DNA of 64,000 bases from contig JAFZWM010000030.1 in NCBI GenBank assembly GCA_017617315.1, forward strand, positions 186,001 through 250,000, written 5' to 3'. Below, in pieces: positions 32,339 to 41,598 of this stretch; the first letter of the stretch is position 1, and every line of letters starts with the position of its first letter. This stretch comes from Bacteroidaceae bacterium. GTDB lineage: Bacteria > Bacteroidota > Bacteroidia > Bacteroidales > Bacteroidaceae. A model generated the notes under the pieces. The model did not search any database and was not told the origin of the DNA. It saw nothing but the letters and a program-made list of their open reading frames with translations. The position numbers and the translations under genes were made by a program.

Positions 32339-34714
32339 CTATTTTCTAAAACCCATCAACTCACTACCTGTCAGAAAGATAGGCGCACCATCAACATAAT
32401 TACAGTCGAATTTACGATGAGCGGAAATCAGTCTGTGAATGTTAAAACGACCTATTGACACCTCTTCGTCAAAACGAAATATAAAGTAGTTTCCTTTAGG
32501 GTCTCTCGGATAAAGTGCCTGCTGCATTCTCTCTGCGGTCATTTCCGCATAATCGTGGATACGGAATACATGATATTTATTCTCCTGCTCGTGTTTCTCT
32601 TCGTAAAGAATGGCAAACCTTGGGCGCATTTTCCTTATTCTGCTCTTTGGCATAGAACCTTGACGATCTGGAGCAAGTCGCACGTTGTATATCAAAGAAC
32701 CTTTGTCGTTCTTACCCGTTATCCAATTCCAATGTTCTTGGTCGTGATACAAGCCCACAACGAAGTAGTCATCCAGATAGCGTTCTACATGATATTCAGG
32801 CAACCAATCCTCCGGCACTGGCGAATAAGGATGCTCAGTTTGGTATCGCTCCACCTGCTGTTCCAACGACTTCTTGGGGTTCTCGCCCAGTACCACACTC
32901 TTTATCTCGAAGAATTCGTTAAGCAGATGATAGATGTCCGAATCTTTTGTGTCTGCCCCTTCACGTTTTTCCAAAGCAAGCGCATATAGGTTTCTGTCGC
33001 CATACGGGCGATATAGTTTGCCTTGCAATTCCTTGAAGTGGTCTTTGACGAATTGTTCGCCAGCCAAAGCATTACCTTTGCTCTTCAATGCAAAGAAGTC
33101 AAACTTGTCTTGCAGGACTTGCCTTATCTCCTTGCGGAAGATGTCGCGCACTTCACTCCTCCATGCTGCTTTCTCGCTTTGCTTGTTACGGGCATATAAG
33201 TAAAGTACATAGAGGAAGTTCACGTCGTAGTGTGATAGAATCAGCGTATCACGGTCGAACAACCGGTCTTCAAACTGGAACGACGTATAGGTCTGTGGAA
33301 TAATCTCTCCATTTTCATTTCTGACAACTTCACCATTCTTTTTGAAAGGATGCCCTTCAATATTCTTACAGGCAATATATCTGCGCTCCTTATCTACAAA
33401 AGCTGATATAAAGAAGTTCGGTATCACATTATAGCCTTCTGTCAACGGGTCTTGCTCGTCGTCGCGCAGCCTGATTTTGCCGTACTTTTCTTTATCCTCC
33501 ATGTATGCTTCTTTTTCCTCGTCCGTCCACCCTTCACGCTGTCCTTTCATGAAAAGGTCAATGTTCCATTGTATGACGTTTCTGGCATAGGTGTATTGCT
33601 TATATACCGATTCACGCCCCAACGAATGTCCCGCCTTATAGTATTTCGAATCACCAATATAGTATATTTCATCTTGCTGTTCGTTGCTATGCGTCAGCCC
33701 ATAGTAAGTGTACATGTGGTCCACCCGCTTTCCGTCAGTCTGTTCTTTCAGTCCTCGTGGCGGATTCTTCTCACCAATAAGTTCGTCAATCATCGCTTCA
33801 AACACATGCTCAAAACTCTTAGCCAGCAGGTACTCCTTTTGATCGGCATTAACAGCTATTCTGTGGTTTGTCTCAAAAAAAGCAAAGCACAAGTCCCACA
33901 GATGCAAAGTTTTGTCTGCAAAATACTTGTATTTTATTTGTCTCAAGTGTATCTTGCCCCTGCCTTTCAGATAGTTTTCAAACTGATGTCCCTTTATCAG
34001 CTCGTAATTGCAGTTAATTGGCGTTCTAAAACCATATGTGGTATTCAGGTGGTTCAGAATACTGAAGAAAATCACGAACAACTCTTCTTCATAGTTAACC
34101 TGTCGCTTCTTGTTCACGGGGTCGAGGTATAGTATATCGTCTTGCTGAATCAGAGCCTGAGAATGGCTGATGGTTTTGCTCCAGTTTATCTTGTTTTGCC
34201 CCGAGTGCAAGTTCCTGATGGTGAACAGAAAGAAATTCTGATTCTCCTTATTGAAGCGAATAAGTGAAAGTATAATGTCCAGATATGTGTTTATCTCTCT
34301 TCTGCGACCCTTGCCTTCCTGTGGCAATTGGCGGTAGTAGATGGCTTTACTCTTCTGATTCTTTTTCCGATAGACATTCAACGAACGATATATCCATACA
34401 GCAAACTCATAGAGGAACTTTCTGTAGTCCTTAGGCAGATGTTTCTCTTGCCCTTCTTGGGTGATGATGTCTTCTGGCTTGATGTCCTCACCAGTTTCTT
34501 TACTCACCACATTAGCAAGCACCTCTTGCTTATTCTTGTCGGTCAACAACACTTTGGGCAAGATGAACACGCAGTCGCCAATACTCGGATTATAGTAATA
34601 ACCGACATAGCTGACGCTGATCTTCTGTTCAACATCTTGCAAGGTGGTGATGCCTTCCAATACCTTCTGCACACTTACCACCTCATACTGGTGTTCCTCA
34701 AAGATTATCCTCAT
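32339..34714 (-). CDS. LlaJI/McrC-like restriction nuclease subunit with a long C-terminal extension
   Basis: 791 aa. The first 400 residues resemble McrC/LlaJI nuclease subunits: an N-terminal YVGYYY segment with FILPKVLL, a middle helical part, and a PD-(D/E)XK site FEAMIDEL (305-312), KRVDH (329-333), GDSKYYK (354-360). The remaining 400 residues (KFDFFALKSKGNALAGEQF, YHVERYLDDYFVVGLYHDQ, IRKMRPRFAILYEE) are an extra domain I do not recognise. It should cut DNA together with the AAA+ partner at 34714-35991, whose stop overlaps this start by one base (TAATG). No methyltransferase is in the window, so modification-dependent (type IV-like) restriction is more likely than classical R-M. Confidence 0.75.
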   Translation of the reverse strand: MRIIFEEHQYEVVSVQKVLEGITTLQDVEQKISVSYVGYYYNPSIGDCVFILPKVLLTDKNKQEVLANVVSKETGEDIKPEDIITQEGQEKHLPKDYRKFLYEFAVWIYRSLNVYRKKNQKSKAIYYRQLPQEGKGRRREINTYLDIILSLIRFNKENQNFFLFTIRNLHSGQNKINWSKTISHSQALIQQDDILYLDPVNKKRQVNYEEELFVIFFSILNHLNTTYGFRTPINCNYELIKGHQFENYLKGRGKIHLRQIKYKYFADKTLHLWDLCFAFFETNHRIAVNADQKEYLLAKSFEHVFEAMIDELIGEKNPPRGLKEQTDGKRVDHMYTYYGLTHSNEQQDEIYYIGDSKYYKAGHSLGRESVYKQYTYARNVIQWNIDLFMKGQREGWTDEEKEAYMEDKEKYGKIRLRDDEQDPLTEGYNVIPNFFISAFVDKERRYIACKNIEGHPFKKNGEVVRNENGEIIPQTYTSFQFEDRLFDRDTLILSHYDVNFLYVLYLYARNKQSEKAAWRSEVRDIFRKEIRQVLQDKFDFFALKSKGNALAGEQFVKDHFKELQGKLYRPYGDRNLYALALEKREGADTKDSDIYHLLNEFFEIKSVVLGENPKKSLEQQVERYQTEHPYSPVPEDWLPEYHVERYLDDYFVVGLYHDQEHWNWITGKNDKGSLIYNVRLAPDRQGSMPKSRIRKMRPRFAILYEEKHEQENKYHVFRIHDYAEMTAERMQQALYPRDPKGNYFIFRFDEEVSIGRFNIHRLISAHRKFDCNYVDGAPIFLTGSELMGFRK

Positions 34715-35991
34715 TACTTATCATCGCCTTTCCAAGCCATCACATGCTCAATGAACTGCTGCACCACATCATCTACCACGTTGCCGTCTTCATCGTAGAA
34801 GTCGGGGAAAGTCAGGTCTTCTTCTTTACCTTCCCCTGTCTTGTACTTGAATAAATTGGCATCATCAAATCCGTAATCCTTGAACACATCGTTCCACAAG
34901 TAGAACAGCACTTTCGATACAAAAGTATCAGTCGTAATATTCTTTTCTTCGTTTGCCCGACAAAAGAAGTAACCCAACTGTTTGTCTGCGCTGGAAGTCA
35001 TATTGCTAATAATCTTGTTTATCTGTTTGATAAACTCATACCAATCCTGACCGTTGGTCTCAATCTTCCAATTCAATGGGATTTTCTTTCCGTCGGCATC
35101 AGTATCGTATTCTCCATTATCTTTTTTCTTATAGCCATTGGTTATCTTGATGTACTTCCATTCCCAACGGCGCTTGAAAGCAGAGTCAATGGGGAACAAA
35201 CTCTGGTCGCTTGTGTTCATTGTGGCCCAGATATAGAGGTTTGGAGGAAGAATAAGTTCTTCTCCCTTCCATACAGATTCCTTTGGAAAGTTTTCTTTCT
35301 GTTCTTCAGTTAAAGCCCCAAAGCCTTCTTTCCTGTCTGAGCTCAGGAATTTTCGAATGTCATCATCTGGTGCAATTTCGTATTTTGAATAACCTTTCTC
35401 GTTCCTGTCAAGCAGCTGGAACAAATCGCCGAATATCTGAGCGCAGTTGCCGCGGTTGATTTCCTCAATTACAAGAAAGTATGGCTTCGGCATCTGTTTC
35501 CATGCAGCACAATAGGCTTTCAGAAATGCCTGTGGCGTGAAGCTATACACAATTTTGTTATCCTCACGCTTTGGTAACATCCTACAGAACTTAAGATACT
35601 TGTTGATTTCTACCCCATAGCTACCAGAAATTCCTGCCATTTCTAAAAGTTTGCTAACATTTACACTCATATATTCGCCATCGATATACGGATAAAAGTC
35701 GAGACAAAATTTTTGAATTCCACCTATTTTGCCCAATTGGCTGTCGTTGTAATATGTTCCGAACTTCTGAGCAAGGTCTTCAACCGAAAGATTCAGTCGT
35801 TGCGTAGAACCTACATCTGACATTTTGGGTTTGTAAGTTCCAACGAATGAAGCATAATCGCTGTCTGGGTGAAATGTAGTACGGGTATGTGGTACATTCT
35901 GCACAATTCTGTCTATAGTGTCAGACTTTCCCGTACCGGGTGCACCAAAGAATATTTGCTGAAGAGGGTGATTTGGAAAAACATTTACCAT
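34714..35991 (-). CDS. McrB-like AAA+ GTPase/ATPase subunit
   Basis: 425 aa. Walker A GAPGTGKS (16-23), Walker B FLVIEEINRGN (172-182) and sensor-type MNTSDQS (258-264) with RRWEW (274-278) are McrB-family AAA+ motifs; MNTSDQS is the counterpart of MNTADRS in E. coli McrB, where the motif forms part of the GTP-specific site. There is no N-terminal DNA-reading domain: Walker A begins after only 15 residues, so target recognition must come from the partner nuclease or another protein. A TATTTTTG box at 36023-36030 lies 31 nt upstream of the ATG. Confidence 0.85.
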   Translation of the reverse strand: MVNVFPNHPLQQIFFGAPGTGKSDTIDRIVQNVPHTRTTFHPDSDYASFVGTYKPKMSDVGSTQRLNLSVEDLAQKFGTYYNDSQLGKIGGIQKFCLDFYPYIDGEYMSVNVSKLLEMAGISGSYGVEINKYLKFCRMLPKREDNKIVYSFTPQAFLKAYCAAWKQMPKPYFLVIEEINRGNCAQIFGDLFQLLDRNEKGYSKYEIAPDDDIRKFLSSDRKEGFGALTEEQKENFPKESVWKGEELILPPNLYIWATMNTSDQSLFPIDSAFKRRWEWKYIKITNGYKKKDNGEYDTDADGKKIPLNWKIETNGQDWYEFIKQINKIISNMTSSADKQLGYFFCRANEEKNITTDTFVSKVLFYLWNDVFKDYGFDDANLFKYKTGEGKEEDLTFPDFYDEDGNVVDDVVQQFIEHVMAWKGDDK

Positions 35992-36022
35992 CGGGATGTT
36001 TTGTTATTTGATATTACTGAAG

Positions 36023-36030
36023 CAAAAATA
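36023..36030 (-). promoter_or_regulatory. -7 box of the McrBC-like module
   Basis: TATTTTTG on the minus strand; no good upstream box. Confidence 0.55.
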
Positions 36031-36133
36031 CTAATAATTTCGCTTAATAGCGTTCTTTTATAGATTTATTTGAGAAAATCCATGCATTAAAATGTTTTTT
36101 CAATTTTCAACTCTAAAATTTCAATTTATCCAT

Positions 36134-36255
36134 GCCGTACCTTCCGGCTTACTTCCCCCTTACCATCCCCTTGTCATTACCTTACTATTGGCTTACTATC
36201 GGCTTACCTGAACGAACTCTGAGCGTACCTTGAACGTACCTTGAACGTACCTTCC
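36134..36255 (-). repeat. Degenerate tandem array of 11-nt units (array 1)
   Basis: About eleven units of 10-12 nt. Read on the minus strand the clearest are AAGGTACGTTC, AAGGTACGTTC, AAGGTACGCTC, AGAGTTCGTTC, then drifting to GGTAAGCCGAT, AGTAAGCCAAT and others. The nearly constant part is a TACG or TAAG core every 11 nt. The same family occurs at 63761-63889 in the opposite orientation. An 11-nt period does not preserve a reading frame, so the array is not coding. Confidence 0.8.
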
Positions 36256-36270
36256 CTCATAATACGTAAT

Positions 36271-36298
36271 AAGGTTGCGGTTTAACAACCGCAACCTT
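36271..36298. repeat. Perfect 12-bp hairpin with a 4-nt loop
   Basis: AAGGTTGCGGTT, loop TAAC, AACCGCAACCTT. There is no T-run on either strand, so it is a poor terminator; it directly follows the 11-nt array. Confidence 0.7.
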
Positions 36299-36368
36299 AC
36301 AGCATTCTATCCCATATTTTCAAAAGCAATCGACAAGCCTCTTCAATTTCCAATTTTCAACTAAAGAA

Positions 36369-36400
36369 ATTGTCAATTGTCAATTATCAATTGTGAATTG
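36369..36400. repeat. Tandem AATT-containing octamers
   Basis: Four consecutive units of the type TCAATTGT/TCAATTAT in a row, near related words at 36099-36122 and 36345-36362. I know such AATTxTCA runs from intergenic regions of Bacteroidales. Confidence 0.65.
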
Positions 36401-36423
36401 CTTTCAACTCTCAACTAAAAAAA

Positions 36424-37101
36424 TCATTTGTGAGTTGCGTTTTCAAAGGTAAGATACGGATATTTGGCTCTGTAATCCTTCAGATACTTCTTTTTTACAT
36501 AGATTTTCAGATTCGGGCTGCAATTCTGGAAGACCGTCTCGTCGGCAATTCTCGTATTACCCTCAAAAATCACCTCTTCGAGCGCGTTGTTATCGGCAAA
36601 GCAATATTTTCCAACACTCTGCACGCTCTTAGGTATCGTAATGCTGCTGAAACTGCATCCCTTAAAAGCCTTTCCGCTTATCCACTGAACCGTTTCAGGG
36701 ATGTAGATGCTGCGGATAGCCGTACAGTCCTCGAAGCAGTTGCCGCCAAGCGAAATGAGCTGCGGACCGCCAATAAGGATGAGGTTGACCCTCTTGCTGG
36801 TGTGGCGCGAGAACCTGTTAAGCGGCATGGATCTGTTCTTGTGATCCCAGCGAGGCATATTGACTACGCCCACGGTTACCTCCTGCTCGTTGCTGACCGT
36901 GGCAAGGTAATAGTTGAGATAATATTCCAGCTCGTCGAAGAAGATTACATTCTTTACAAGGAATTTCTTGCCGTGCCCAAAGTCGAGCAGAACCTTTCCG
37001 TCCTTTATCACAGTCTTGGTAACAACGGTAGTCTGCGCATGAGTATGCACAGACATCAGCATGGCAGCAAAGGCGGTCAATGCGATTTTGGCAATTTTCA
37101 T
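36424..37101 (-). CDS. Secreted leucine-rich repeat protein (short BspA/LRR_5 type)
   Basis: 225 aa with a signal peptide (about 1-22, ending VHTHAQ). Residues about 105-205 contain three to four LRR_5 repeats (LISLGGNCFEDCTAIRSIYI, PETVQWISGKAFKGCSFSSI, PKSVQSVGKYCFADNNALEEV), and the C-terminal LKIYVKKKYLKDYRAKYPYL is the usual capping segment. The first half lacks repeats. The likely role is protein-protein contact at the cell envelope. It belongs to the same broad class as 11021-11962 but is not a recent copy. A TATATTTG box lies at 37135-37142. Confidence 0.8.
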   Translation of the reverse strand: MKIAKIALTAFAAMLMSVHTHAQTTVVTKTVIKDGKVLLDFGHGKKFLVKNVIFFDELEYYLNYYLATVSNEQEVTVGVVNMPRWDHKNRSMPLNRFSRHTSKRVNLILIGGPQLISLGGNCFEDCTAIRSIYIPETVQWISGKAFKGCSFSSITIPKSVQSVGKYCFADNNALEEVIFEGNTRIADETVFQNCSPNLKIYVKKKYLKDYRAKYPYLTFENATHK

Positions 37102-37134
37102 AATTTTGGACTTTAATTAAAAACTTATCAGACG

Positions 37135-37142
37135 CAAATATA
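37135..37142 (-). promoter_or_regulatory. -7 box of the short LRR gene
   Basis: TATATTTG on the minus strand, 33 nt before ATG 37101. Confidence 0.55.
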
Positions 37143-37267
37143 AGCAAAAAACAATAAAAAGCAAAGACAAGCTAAATAAATCGCCCGCTCACCTATCGAA
37201 CTGTAACAAACCCGACATTTATAACGTTAATCTTCGGAAAACTCGCTAATAATTCAGGTTTATTTAG

Positions 37268-37275
37268 TACATTTG
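37268..37275 (+). promoter_or_regulatory. -7 box of trmD
   Basis: TACATTTG, 30 nt before the trmD start. A TTG codon inside this box opens the frame and cannot be the true start. Confidence 0.6.
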
Positions 37276-37305
37276 CATCCGTTTTTTATTTATTTCATAA
37301 TCATG

Positions 37306-37986
37306 ATGCGAATTGACATTATAACAATATTCCCCGAAATGCTTGAGGGATTCTTCAACTGCTCAATCATGGCAAGGGCGCAGAAGAAAGGTCTGGCAGA
37401 AATACATCTGCACAACCTGCGCGACTGGACTCTCGACAAGCACAAGCGAGTTGACGACTACCCTTACGGCGGATGCGCCGGCATGGTGATGCAGATTGAG
37501 CCGATAGACCGCTGCATCTCTGCACTCAAGGCAGAACGCGACTACGACGAGGTAATATTCGTAACGCCCGACGGCAAGCAATGGGATCAGCCTATGGCAA
37601 ACAGTCTGAGCATGGCAAAGAACATCATCATCCTGTGCGGACACTTCAAGGGCATCGACTACCGCATACGCGAGCACTTCATTACAAAAGAGATAAGCAT
37701 AGGCGACTACGTCCTTACGGGCGGAGAGCTGGCTGCGGCGGTAATTGCCGACAGCATCGTGCGCATCGTTCCGGGAGTGATAAGCGACGTGGAGAGCGCG
37801 CTGTCTGACAGTTTTCAGGACAATCTGCTTGCCCCTCCGGTCTACACCCGTCCGGCCGAATACAAGGGCTGGAAAGTGCCCGAAGTGCTTCTGTCGGGAC
37901 ACGAGGCAAACATAAGAAACTGGGAGTTTGAGCAGGCTCTTGAAAGAACAAAACGTCTGCGTCCCGACTTGCTGGAAGAAAAATAA
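37306..37986 (+). CDS. trmD: tRNA (guanine37-N1)-methyltransferase TrmD
   Basis: 226 aa. [20 protein letters not shown] is the standard TrmD start, so the second of two adjacent ATG codons (37303, 37306) was chosen. Other signatures: [17 protein letters not shown] (substrate loop), [16 protein letters not shown] (trefoil knot) and [13 protein letters not shown] (SAM binding), then [27 protein letters not shown]. It methylates G37 of tRNAs reading CUN, CCN and CGG codons to prevent frameshifts. In many bacteria trmD sits with rpsP and rplS; here it is followed by pyrG instead. Confidence 0.96.
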   Translation: MRIDIITIFPEMLEGFFNCSIMARAQKKGLAEIHLHNLRDWTLDKHKRVDDYPYGGCAGMVMQIEPIDRCISALKAERDYDEVIFVTPDGKQWDQPMANSLSMAKNIIILCGHFKGIDYRIREHFITKEISIGDYVLTGGELAAAVIADSIVRIVPGVISDVESALSDSFQDNLLAPPVYTRPAEYKGWKVPEVLLSGHEANIRNWEFEQALERTKRLRPDLLEEK

Positions 37987-38040
37987 GCGGAGTTTTGTAG
38001 TTTTTTTGGATAAAAATTCGCAGTTCTGCTTTTTTTGCTT

Positions 38041-38048
38041 TACTTTTG
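38041..38048 (+). promoter_or_regulatory. -7 box of pyrG
   Basis: TACTTTTG, 45 nt before the GTG start at 38094. An in-frame TTG at 38046 is inside the box and so is not a start. Confidence 0.6.
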
Positions 38049-38093
38049 CAATTTGAATGTTTTCGAACAAAACAACGCAAAAATATAAAAATC

Positions 38094-39698
38094 GTGGCAA
38101 ACACTAAGTACATTTTCGTCACAGGAGGTGTGGCTTCATCCTTAGGAAAAGGCATCATCTCCGCTTCAATTGGAAAGCTTTTACAAGCGAGAGGGTATAA
38201 GATTACAATTCAGAAATTCGACCCATACATCAACATCGACCCGGGAACACTCAACCCTTACGAGCACGGCGAATGTTATGTAACTGCGGACGGACAGGAA
38301 ACCGACCTCGACCTCGGACACTATGAACGCTTCACAGGCATTCAGACAACCAAGGCCAACAACATCACTACCGGACGCATCTACAAGAGCGTTATCGAGA
38401 AGGAAAGACGAGGCGACTATCTGGGAAAGACGATTCAGGTGGTTCCACACATCACTGACGAGATAAAGAGAAACATACGCCTTCTGGGCAAGAAATACGA
38501 CTTCGACTTTGTGATAACCGAGATTGGCGGTACTGTGGGCGACATCGAGTCGCTGCCGTTCCTCGAGGCTATCCGACAGCTTAAGTGGGAACTGGGCAAA
38601 GACGCGCTGAACATCCACCTTACCTATGTGCCGTATCTGGCAGCAGCAGGCGAGCTGAAGTCAAAGCCAACGCAGACATCCGTAAAGCAGCTTCAGGGAG
38701 TGGGCATACAGCCAGACATCCTTATCCTGCGCGCCGAGCATGAGCTGAGCAGCGACATACGCCGCAAGATTGCCAACTTCTGCAACGTAGACGAGGACTG
38801 CGTAATCCCTAACAACGACCTTCCGACAATCTACGAAGTGCCTGTGCAGATGCAGGCCGAAGGTCTCGACACAGCCATCCTAAGAAAGATGAACGTACCG
38901 GCAGGCCCTACTCCGCAGCTCGGCCCTTGGAGAGAGTTCCTTGAGCGCAGACACAAGGCTACGGAAGAGATCAACATCGCGCTCGTGGGCAAATACGACC
39001 TTCAGGATGCCTACAAGTCAATACTCGAAGCACTGTCGCAGGCCGGAACATACAACGACGTGAAGGTGAAGACTCACTTCGTGAACAGCGAGAAGGTAAC
39101 TCCTGAAAACATAGCCGAGATGCTCGACGGAATGAACGGAGCTGTAATCTGCCCGGGATTCGGCCAGCGAGGCATCGAGGGCAAAATCATCGCCTGCAAA
39201 TATCTGCGCGAGCACAACATCCCTACATTCGGCATCTGCCTCGGTATGCAGATGATATGTATCGAGTTCGCACGCAACGTGCTGGGCTATGAGGATGCCA
39301 ACAGCAGCGAGATGGACAGCAAGACTCCGCACAATGTCATCGACATCATGGAGGAGCAGAAGAATATAACAAACATGGGCGGCACAATGCGTCTGGGAGC
39401 CTACGAGTGTATCCTGAAAGAAGGCAGCAAGACCTTCGAGGCATACAAGCAGACTCACATTCAGGAGCGCCACCGCCACCGCTACGAGTTCAACAACAAG
39501 TACAAGAAGGAGTACGAGCGCGCCGGCATGAAGTGCGTGGGCATCAACCCGGAGAGCGACCTCGTGGAGATTGTAGAGATTCCGTCGCTCAAGTGGTACA
39601 TCGGAACTCAGTTCCACCCGGAGTACAGCAGCACGGTGCTCAATCCTCACCCTCTGTTCCTGTCGTTCGTGGCGGCAACAAAAGAGTGCAAGAAGTAA
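38094..39698 (+). CDS. pyrG: CTP synthase
   Basis: 534 aa from a GTG start (VANTKYIFVTGGVASSLGKG), chosen because homologues begin right before KYIFVTGG and because the promoter box covers the earlier open codons. The synthetase domain has GGVASSLGKG (P-loop), KFDPYINIDPGTLNPYEHGE and EIGGTVGDIES. The glutamine amidotransferase domain has the nucleophile in GICLGMQM and the His-Glu pair in QFHPEYSS. It makes CTP from UTP, ATP and glutamine. Followed by yidC after 16 nt, probably one transcript. Confidence 0.97.
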   Translation: MANTKYIFVTGGVASSLGKGIISASIGKLLQARGYKITIQKFDPYINIDPGTLNPYEHGECYVTADGQETDLDLGHYERFTGIQTTKANNITTGRIYKSVIEKERRGDYLGKTIQVVPHITDEIKRNIRLLGKKYDFDFVITEIGGTVGDIESLPFLEAIRQLKWELGKDALNIHLTYVPYLAAAGELKSKPTQTSVKQLQGVGIQPDILILRAEHELSSDIRRKIANFCNVDEDCVIPNNDLPTIYEVPVQMQAEGLDTAILRKMNVPAGPTPQLGPWREFLERRHKATEEINIALVGKYDLQDAYKSILEALSQAGTYNDVKVKTHFVNSEKVTPENIAEMLDGMNGAVICPGFGQRGIEGKIIACKYLREHNIPTFGICLGMQMICIEFARNVLGYEDANSSEMDSKTPHNVIDIMEEQKNITNMGGTMRLGAYECILKEGSKTFEAYKQTHIQERHRHRYEFNNKYKKEYERAGMKCVGINPESDLVEIVEIPSLKWYIGTQFHPEYSSTVLNPHPLFLSFVAATKECKK

Positions 39699-39714
39699 TT
39701 ATTTAATTTAAAAT

Positions 39715-41586
39715 ATGGATAAAAATACTGCCATCGGACTTGTTCTGATAGTACTTGTCTTCATCGGCTTCACATACTGGGGTCAGCCAAGCAAGGAAGA
39801 ACAGGAAAGATACAAGAGACAGCAAGACTCAATTGAATTAGCAAAGCAGCAGGAAGCCAACATAAAGCTGAACGCTGCACAGCAGCAGAAGGCAAAGGCC
39901 GAAGCAGCCGCTGCCGACACTAACTCGGTTCTGTATGCCGCACGCAACGGCAAGGCGCAGGATGTAGTGCTGAAAAACGATAAGGTAGAACTTACCCTTT
40001 CAACAAAGGGCGGCGTGTTCAAGAAGGCCGTTCTGAAGAACTACAAGGATCAGCAGGGCAATGCAGACCTCACGCTGTTCGATGCACAGAAGGGCGAGAC
40101 AACGCTCAACTTCGCATTCGCAGGCAAGGACGAGAACATCCGCACAGAGGAACTGTTCTTCACTCCTGTAAACGCATCAGACAAGGCCGTAACATTGCGA
40201 CTTGAGACAGCAAAAGGCCACATCGACTTCAACTACTCGTTGAACGAATACATGGTAAGCCTTGACATTCAGGCTATTGGCATGGACGGATTCTTCGCCC
40301 CATCTGCCAAGACAGTAAACCTTGAATGGATGGAACTTGCACGCCAGCAGGAGAAGGGCTTCACATTCGAGAACCAGCGTTCATCGCTCACATACAAGGA
40401 GAAGGGCGAAAGCTCTGACTACCTTTCAGAAACTAAGGACGATGCAGAAGATGTGAAAGATGCTACCGACTGGATTGCATTCAAGAACCAGTTCTTCTCA
40501 TACGTTATGATTGGTCAGCAGGACTTTAACAACGTCAAGCTGCACAGCACACTCCTGGCCGAGAAGAGCGGCTACCTGAAGGAGTACAAGGCAAGCATGG
40601 AGACTATGTTCGATGCTACCGGAAAGGAAGCAACAAAGCTACAGTTCTACATCGGCCCTAACGACTTCAAGACACTTCAGGCACACAACGAGCTGTCTAA
40701 CGGCAAGAAGGACCTCGACCTTGAGGAACTTGTATATCTGGGATGGCCTCTTATCCGTTGGATTAACCGATTCTTCACACTCTATGTGTTCGACTGGCTC
40801 ACAAGCTGGGGCATAAACATGGGTATCGTTCTTCTTCTTATCACCCTGTTGCTCAAGGCTATAACATTTCCGCTCGTAAAGAAGAGCTATATGTCATCTG
40901 CCAAGATGCGCGTGCTGAAGCCTAAGATGGACGAGATAAACGAGAAGTACAAGGACAACGACAACGCAATGATGAAGCAGCAGGAGATGATGGCTCTGTA
41001 CTCTAAGTACGGCGTAAGCCCGATGGGCGGCTGTCTGCCAATGCTCATCCAGATGCCTATCTGGATTGCAATGTTCAACTTCGTTCCTAACGCCATCCAG
41101 CTTCGTGGAGAGAGCTTCCTCTGGGCTGACGACCTCTCTACCTACGATGACGTGATAAACTGGGGCTTCCACATTATCGGTATAGGCGACCACCTGAGCC
41201 TCTTCTGTATCCTGTTCAGCGTAACTAACCTGATTTACAGCACAGTACAGATGAAGATGCAGGCTAATATGCCGGGACAGAACGAGCAGATGAAGATGAT
41301 GAGATGGATGATGTACATCATGCCTATCATGTTCTTCTTCTGGTTCAACGACTACTCTTCTGGTCTGAGCTACTACTACTTCATTTCATTGTTGTTCAGC
41401 GTACTCATTACTTGGGTTCTACGCAAGACAACAAACGACGAGAAGCTTTTGGCAAAACTTGAGAAATACTACAAGGAGAACCAAAACAATCCGAAGAAGC
41501 AGAGCGGCATGATGGCACGCCTTCAGGCTATGCAGGAGCAACTGCAGGAGCAGCAGAGAATGCAGCAGCAGAACAATAGAAAGTAA
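39715..41586 (+). CDS. yidC: Membrane protein insertase YidC
   Basis: 623 aa. An N-terminal membrane anchor (about 4-22), a glutamine/alanine-rich linker (about 25-75), a large periplasmic P1 domain (about 75-345) and the conserved C-terminal insertase domain starting at LTSWGINMGIVLLLITLLLKAITFPL. The latter contains the hydrophilic-groove region KKSYMSSAKMRVLKPKM and the coiled-coil cytoplasmic loop. The C-terminal tail is Gln-rich (MQEQLQEQQRMQQQ). It inserts and folds inner-membrane proteins with or without SecYEG. Start and length fit Bacteroidetes YidC. Co-oriented with pyrG. Confidence 0.96.
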   Translation: MDKNTAIGLVLIVLVFIGFTYWGQPSKEEQERYKRQQDSIELAKQQEANIKLNAAQQQKAKAEAAAADTNSVLYAARNGKAQDVVLKNDKVELTLSTKGGVFKKAVLKNYKDQQGNADLTLFDAQKGETTLNFAFAGKDENIRTEELFFTPVNASDKAVTLRLETAKGHIDFNYSLNEYMVSLDIQAIGMDGFFAPSAKTVNLEWMELARQQEKGFTFENQRSSLTYKEKGESSDYLSETKDDAEDVKDATDWIAFKNQFFSYVMIGQQDFNNVKLHSTLLAEKSGYLKEYKASMETMFDATGKEATKLQFYIGPNDFKTLQAHNELSNGKKDLDLEELVYLGWPLIRWINRFFTLYVFDWLTSWGINMGIVLLLITLLLKAITFPLVKKSYMSSAKMRVLKPKMDEINEKYKDNDNAMMKQQEMMALYSKYGVSPMGGCLPMLIQMPIWIAMFNFVPNAIQLRGESFLWADDLSTYDDVINWGFHIIGIGDHLSLFCILFSVTNLIYSTVQMKMQANMPGQNEQMKMMRWMMYIMPIMFFFWFNDYSSGLSYYYFISLLFSVLITWVLRKTTNDEKLLAKLEKYYKENQNNPKKQSGMMARLQAMQEQLQEQQRMQQQNNRK

Positions 41587-41598
41587 ATAATACACGTT

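Larger units (their letters stand above)
35992..36423. other. Repeat-rich intergenic region between McrBC-like module and LRR gene
   Basis: This 432-nt gap has no gene. From left to right it holds the module promoter, AATTTTCAACT-type AT-rich words (about 36099-36122), an array of 11-nt repeats (36134-36255), a perfect hairpin (36271-36298), and more AATTGTCA-type repeats (36345-36415). Confidence 0.75.

Noticed and set aside
36134-36255. CRISPR array
   Set aside because: Units are 11 nt with no unique spacers and no cas genes nearby.
37273-37305. TTG start for trmD
   Set aside because: The codon is part of the TACATTTG promoter box, so it is not transcribed as part of the gene.
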